Shown: positions 60,020 to 64,000 of the stretch, in pieces
Position numbering within the stretch: the first letter of the stretch is position 1
Layout: each line of letters starts with the position of its first letter
Assembly: GCA_964030475.1 (NCBI GenBank)
Contig: CAXIPT010000001.1
Location: 1,104,297 to 1,168,296 of the forward strand
Origin: Tethya wilhelma
Lineage: Eukaryota; Porifera; Demospongiae; Tethyida; Tethyidae
Length of the DNA: 64,000 nt
Reading direction: 5' to 3'
Notes under the pieces: model-generated
Told to the model about the DNA's origin: nothing
What the model saw: the letters and a program-made list of their open reading frames with translations, nothing else
Database searches by the model: none
Position numbers and translations under genes: made by a program

Positions 60020-63000
60020 CTGAACAAAATCATGTCATGCACAATATTCACTGAATATAATTAACTGGGGCATCCTCATCACATTACCTGTTGGCGAGTG
60101 AGATGGTGCTGGCTGTGGCTTCAGCTTGTTGTTGACATTTGAGTTTAGCCGACGTGGCTTGTTCAAACTCGTGAGTCAATTCAGCAAGGTTGTCATCCAG
60201 CTCCTACACAAACAACAAGCAAGGGATAGTCACTATCAATGGTAAGTTCAGGAACTCGGTCACTGACTTTTATTTTAGCCTTGATCTTGGTGAGTTTCTC
60301 TTGTGCAGCAGCCAACTCGGCGTTAGCGGTAGCCAGAGCCTTCCTTTTGGGCTCCACATCACAGTACACCTCATAGAACCCAACGATATTGATCACCCAT
60401 GAACACAACCCTGAAACACAAACAATAGTAAACCATCGATACATGCACTGGACTTAAACTTCAGTAAATGCAAACACAGTGTCACTGTACCAGCAGCTGC
60501 AGCAGATTTGCTTCGTATGAAGTCGGGGTCAAACTCTGAGTTAGCCAAGTATGGTCTAATGGCTTTGAGAGTTGGTTCAGCAATGTTCTCCTTGTCAAAG
60601 TTGATGAGCGAATCAAGAAACTGGTCAACCTACAACAATACCAGAAATAGTACAGTGTGAAGTAGACATAGCCTCGTTCCCAGGCTCCCCCTTCGCGAAT
60701 ATTTTCTTTGAAAATAAGGAGTAAATATTCGCGAAGGAGGAGCCTGGGAACAAGGCTAAGTAGGCATACACCAAATCCATTCTAGCATTATCATAGATCG
60801 GCACATACAACAAATTTTTGCTGTGTTTAATTTTTGTCAGTAAAGGCTGTTGAAAAACTTTTTGGTGACGAAAATTTCCCAAGCTACGTACTTTCTAAAG
60901 CACTACCGGTACCCATTCCTATATTCCTCATATATTTTTTGCTGCTGCTTTGAATTGGTACATGCATCACAAATCAGAGCAGTAAGAACGAACCTTTCCC
61001 ATCATCACTTTCCCAGCATTCCATGATCTGTCCTTGGGTATCTTAGTGGGAGGGGCCAGAAGGACCATAACAGCAGCAGCCACATTCACGACAGCAGGTG
61101 GAGGCTTTCCAAATGACTTCAATTCAGTCAGGTTAGCCTGAATGATTGATCACATAATACATTAGCATTGCTATCAGGCACTGAAGAAGAAATTGTCACC
61201 AACACAGTATTTGTGCATGATATCATAGAGATTATTGTGAAGCAGTATGTGTGTTCTAACCTTGTTGAGTGTGTTAAGAGCTTCAGATGCTGCCTTCAGT
61301 GCTGGCTCTGCCTTGGCCAAGTCTCTCTCACAGTCCTGCTGTTTCTTGCTCACCTCTTCATTGATCTTCCCCACTTTCTTCTCTTCACCATCAGCAATCT
61401 CCTTCTCTTTGCTCACCTAAGAGCAGAGTATTCACATAGTTATTCAATGTTCAATCACTGTAAATCATTGTGCCAGTTTCCTATTACTATTAGTATACCT
61501 TTTCTTGTTCTATGCCAACTCTTTTGATAAGGGCATCAGCATCATCATTCTTCTGTTTGAGCTCAACCTCTTGGGCAGCAAGCTTCTCCTTCAAATCATC
61601 CACCTGAAAGGAACAGAACAGATTAATTGCACTGTTGTGGCTTCTCACCAGCACTCTCTCTCCAAATTGCTCTAGGAAGTTTCTGTGAGCTTGGGTTGCA
61701 CATGCAGTTAGAAAACTGTCTGAGGAAGGCCTCAAAGTATGTTTGAAATCTTAGCTATCTTTCTTTAAGAATTTATAAGCATGAACATTCTGTATGGTGT
61801 CAATGGTACAGTCAACCCATTCCTACTATATGCACTGTTGTACATATGATATAGATGCGTATGTATACCTGTGCTGCTGTGCTCTTGAGTTTCTCAAGGC
61901 CTCCTTCCAGTCTCTCCATCTTACCAAGCAATTCACCATGCTTCTTACCCAGCAGGTTTTGATACAGATTGATCTGAAAGAAAAGATAAAACATATGCAG
62001 TAATAACTCCTACAGCTCATGAGGTTATTACTAGTAACCCTTACAAGTTCCAAGAAGCTCTTTGGTGTGGTGTAGTTGTATCTTCTCTCGTTAGCCAGAT
62101 ATTGCTTACTCATTTCATTCACACTCTTGTGAACAAAGGACATGAATCTACTAATGGACTCACACAGGTCTTTCTACAATGAGTAATGCATTTATAATTC
62201 TAGTAAATTTTCTGTAATAATAGAAACAAGAGAGACGTTTGTATCTTTCTTACTGATATTAGTTCCACTTCAGAGAGGAATCGGTGGCTGACAGACACTA
62301 GGGCCTCCTCTGGCCACTCATGGAACCAATCGATGTTGGTGCAGTTGACAATAGCAGGGAATTTACGACTCCTCACTCTCAGAGTGGAGCCCACAGGAGA
62401 GAAACACAACACAACCTACATCGAGAGTTGCAAGGGAAAGACATGCTAAATAACTCATCCAACAGAAGTTTGCCATTTTATATACTGTGCACTCAATGCT
62501 TATTTATAGCCTCATTCCCAGGCCTTCTGCGTGCTGCATGCTAGTATTAATTTATTAAGTTGACGATCTTTACCATTTTCGTAATTTTTTAGCACGCAGA
62601 AGGCCTGGTGAACGAAATCACGTGAATGACATCAGAAAACTTGTAGCGTAGGCGGCCTAACCGCAAGCAAGACTTGAAGATTTTTTCTTGTGCACAAGCC
62701 CGCGAAGCAAGACAAAAGAGCAGCGTTTTTTGGCAGAGTAGCACAGCACTGCGCTAGGCAATGCCTGCCAAAATGTCTCAAAGCAGCAAGAAAGTTTGAG
62801 CAAAAAGAACCGATGTCTGGACATATCACTCATATCTAAGGTCAAACTAAGCCCAAATTTATGTTTACTTGGCTGTTTTGTCTGGTCTTGATCTGTTGAC
62901 TTCTGTCATCTGGCCTTCAAGCTCAGATTGGCTGCGCTTGTAGTCTAGCTCCAGGCCAAAGCGCTAGCGCGCAGCATTGGCTCACAAAATTATTCACAAA

Positions 63001-63988
63001 CTGATGATGTCATATGCAAAATACGTGGGCAGTCTAAGCAGTCCTGCCCACGCGCAAAATCACTTGTCTACCATGCGTCTACCCTCGTTTCCCAGGCCCT
63101 CTGCGTGCTTAAATAAAAACATCTGGTAAGGATCGTCAACGTAATAAATCAACAATAGTAGCACGCAGAGGGCCTGGGGACGAGGCTAGCTTATTTATAT
63201 ATATATTTGTACCTTGAGTTGTTTTCTGACTCTGTCGATGAAGAATGACCAACAGTTCTCTCTTGTGTCTTGGATGCCGGCACTCTTCACCTCATTGCGA
63301 ACACCGTTGATGATGTTTTCATACTCGTCAGCAGCAAATAAGTCAGGGATTTCCCCAGATGCAAGCAAATCATTGATGAGAACTAGAAACTTCTCATCTG
63401 GAACTTGAGCATCAGTCAACAAGAACACAGTGCCAACATTTTTTAGTCCTGCCTTGATGTAGAGCTGGGACAAGTCGGCCTATATAATAGAGAGAAATGT
63501 ATAACTTGGACTGTACATTCTCCATACTATATTTGCTCCTCATAATCTCACACGTACCTTGAGGTCTCCTACACTGTAGCCCTTTCGTAGTTGTATCTGG
63601 AACACTTCCAGTCCACTGACAGAGGCTGCTAGTCGAGTAAGACTCTGTTTTCCACTGCCACCAACACCCACCAGGAGAGCATTGCCTCGAGGAGACTCCA
63701 AGATACGATTGATACGACAACTAAAGAAAAGGATAATTTACGACTCTTATTCAAGACTTCATACAAGATGCAAAGAGCCCAAAAAGGTACTTACACGTGA
63801 TGCATGGCATCTTCAAACAGCACTAGGTTCATGACAGCATTGATCTCATTGTAGGACTCAAGAGCTTCTTCTAGAATCTTGTTGAGTGACTCCCATGAAG
63901 CAATTGGTAGATATTTAGGATCTCCGATACCACTGGCAAAATGACAGTAGATCAAGGGTTCAGCTTTGAGTGCCTCTTCATCCAAATC
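53594..63988 (-). CDS. DNAH9/11/17-like: Axonemal dynein heavy chain, outer-arm beta type (C-terminal part)
   Basis: Motor subunit of ciliary outer-arm dynein: ATP-driven movement along microtubules. About 1,744 of an expected 4,500 residues are here; the 5' part is off the right edge. Thirty exons, high to low: 63795-63988, 63558-63720, 63213-63479, 62254-62415, 62045-62173, 61869-61973, 61499-61603, 61261-61416, 60994-61137, 60491-60629, 60268-60410, 60088-60203, 59827-60019, 59453-59688, 58766-58949, 58496-58639, 58139-58303, 57932-58072, 57612-57782, 57177-57347, 56759-56904, 55956-56163, 55779-55847, 55573-55710, 55416-55505, 55095-55286, 54876-54995, 54564-54806, 54288-54470, 53594-54211. 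Phrases such as [19 protein letters not shown] and [14 protein letters not shown] fit the DNAH9/11/17 class better than DNAH5/8. One intron uses a GC donor (58138); one is 69 bp without stops (54807-54875). Confidence 0.95.
55359..55404. repeat. (TG)n microsatellite in a dynein intron
   Basis: TG repeat with one CG interruption, between dynein exons 55095-55286 and 55416-55505. Confidence 0.95.
56352..56747. mobile_element. Inverted-repeat element with TAGGCGGGATTTAGTGT ends
   Basis: The left end TAGGCGGGATTTAGTGTAC is mirrored by ACACTAAATCCCGCCTA at the right. The interior repeats variants of the terminal motif (for example ATGCTAAATCCATCCTATAT near 56628 and GGAGGGAAATAGTGTATC near 56710). 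It fills most of the dynein intron between 56759-56904 and 55956-56163. No coding capacity. Confidence 0.75.
57872..57909. repeat. (CAAA)n simple repeat
   Basis: A tetranucleotide CAAA repeat in a dynein intron, interrupted once by CACA. Confidence 0.9.
59057..59266. mobile_element. MITE, TACCGTATAGC family, 210 bp
   Basis: The left end TACCGTATAGCCGGAAATTTTCG pairs with CGAAAATTTCCCGCTATACGGTA at the right, and inner TTTTCGTA motifs pair with TACGAAAA. It sits in the dynein intron between 59453-59688 and 58766-58949. The interior differs from the gene B and A/B copies but length and ends are conserved. Confidence 0.88.
60088..62173 (-). CDS. Dynein part: stalk coiled coil and microtubule-binding domain
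   Basis: Exons 62045-62173 to 61261-61416 encode the charged heptad-rich ascending helix (for example [18 protein letters not shown]). Exon 60994-61137 encodes [20 protein letters not shown] and [12 protein letters not shown], the conserved microtubule-binding tip. Exons 60491-60629, 60268-60410 and 60088-60203 encode the rest of the tip and the descending helix. Exon lengths are multiples of three through much of the ascending helix. Confidence 0.9.
60669..60759. mobile_element. Foldback element, TAGCCTCGTTCCCAGGCTCC ends
   Basis: A nearly perfect 91-base hairpin with AGCCTCGTTCCCAGGCTCCC at the left and GGAGCCTGGGAACAAGGCT at the right, closely related to 19223-19333. It lies in a dynein intron. 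Confidence 0.8.
61640..61860. repeat. Partial copy of the dispersed repeat also at 2745-3520 and 9285-9520
   Basis: Shares AGGAAGTTTCTGTGAG and the ending CCCATTCCTACTATATGCAC with the gene A copies. It makes up most of a 265-bp dynein intron. Only one end of the larger element is present. Confidence 0.65.
62507..62614. mobile_element. Foldback element, TAGCCTC...CCCAGGC(C) ends, variant 2
   Basis: The left arm CCTCATTCCCAGGCCTTCTG plus CGTGCT pairs with AGCACG plus CAGAAGGCCTGG at the right. It shares the TAGCCTCxTTCCCAGGC outer motif with 60669 but has a different inner arm. It lies in the dynein intron between 63213-63479 and 62254-62415. Confidence 0.7.
62615..63082. other. Dynein intron sequence between two foldbacks
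   Basis: This 470-base stretch between the two foldback elements has no recognisable exon; minus-strand frames at 62632-62845 show no dynein similarity. It is noticeably more GC-rich and contains GCGCTAGCGCGC near 62960, unlike its surroundings. Confidence 0.4.
63083..63188. mobile_element. Foldback element, variant 2, second copy in the same intron
   Basis: The left arm CCTCGTTTCCCAGGCCCTCT and right arm AGAGGGCCTGGGGACGAGG form a 106-base hairpin. The loop (TGGTAAGGATCGTCAACGTA) is the approximate reverse complement of the loop in 62507-62614, so the two copies sit in opposite orientation in one intron. Confidence 0.8.
63213..63988 (-). CDS. Dynein part: AAA4 module
   Basis: Exons 63795-63988, 63558-63720 and 63213-63479 encode the AAA4 entry ([13 protein letters not shown]) and the P-loop [10 protein letters not shown] (Walker A). 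They continue with [20 protein letters not shown] (Walker B-like region). The next exon (62254-62415) has [20 protein letters not shown], the AAA4 sensor region in this family. The P-loop Lys is intact, so nucleotide binding is likely kept. Confidence 0.9.
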
Positions 63989-64000
63989 CTATTGATTCAA

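Noticed and set aside
53594..63988. Cytoplasmic dynein or DNAH5/8 (alpha/gamma class) identity
   Set aside because: Conserved phrases in AAA5 and the C-terminal domain recalled from known families fit the DNAH9/11/17 class better; exact orthology needs a tree.

Overview
The window looks like metazoan nuclear DNA from a small-intron, AT-rich genome, most likely a marine sponge (inference). The reasons are dense GT-AG introns, extracellular module exons that almost all have phase-1 boundaries, Calx-beta domains combined with CCP (sushi) modules, an axonemal dynein, and many short inverted-repeat elements. Species was not determined.

Layout: seven paralogous multi-exon genes, called A-G here, occupy about 0.1-53.4 kb. 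Each assigned start is a signal-peptide exon followed by two or three Calx-beta domains, each usually split over two exons, then one to fourteen one-exon CCP modules. Gene A (minus, 100-10921) runs off the left edge. Gene B (plus, 13282-23269) adds five calcium-binding EGF modules, a Cys-rich juxtamembrane region, a membrane helix and a 150-residue tyrosine-rich tail. Gene C (minus, 23610-25949) and gene E (plus, 33455-37941) end in a GPI-type hydrophobic tail. Genes D (27528-30764), F (41786-47345) and G (47713-53398) end in a membrane helix and a short cytoplasmic tail. A/B and C/D are divergent pairs, B/C are convergent, and D-E-F-G are tandem. Genes A and F are arms of a large inverted duplication that includes their 5' flanks.

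The right end (53594-63988, minus) is the C-terminal part of an axonemal outer-arm beta-type dynein heavy chain: AAA4, stalk and microtubule-binding domain, AAA5, AAA6 and C-terminal domain, in 30 exons. Its tail is convergent with gene G.

The genes together look like a receptor family diversified by exon and gene duplication, with the same kind of ectodomain mounted on different anchors. Domain composition recalls sponge aggregation factors (Calx-beta) and a sponge aggregation receptor (SCR/CCP repeats), so a cell-recognition or allorecognition role is a reasonable hypothesis; the sequence alone does not prove it.

A caution on the assembly: an Illumina Nextera adapter lies at 32008-32039, exactly between two near-identical 1.77-kb copies, so that duplication is probably false. 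Other near-identical duplications (9465-10454, 36018-37167, 49718-52140) should be checked in the same way.
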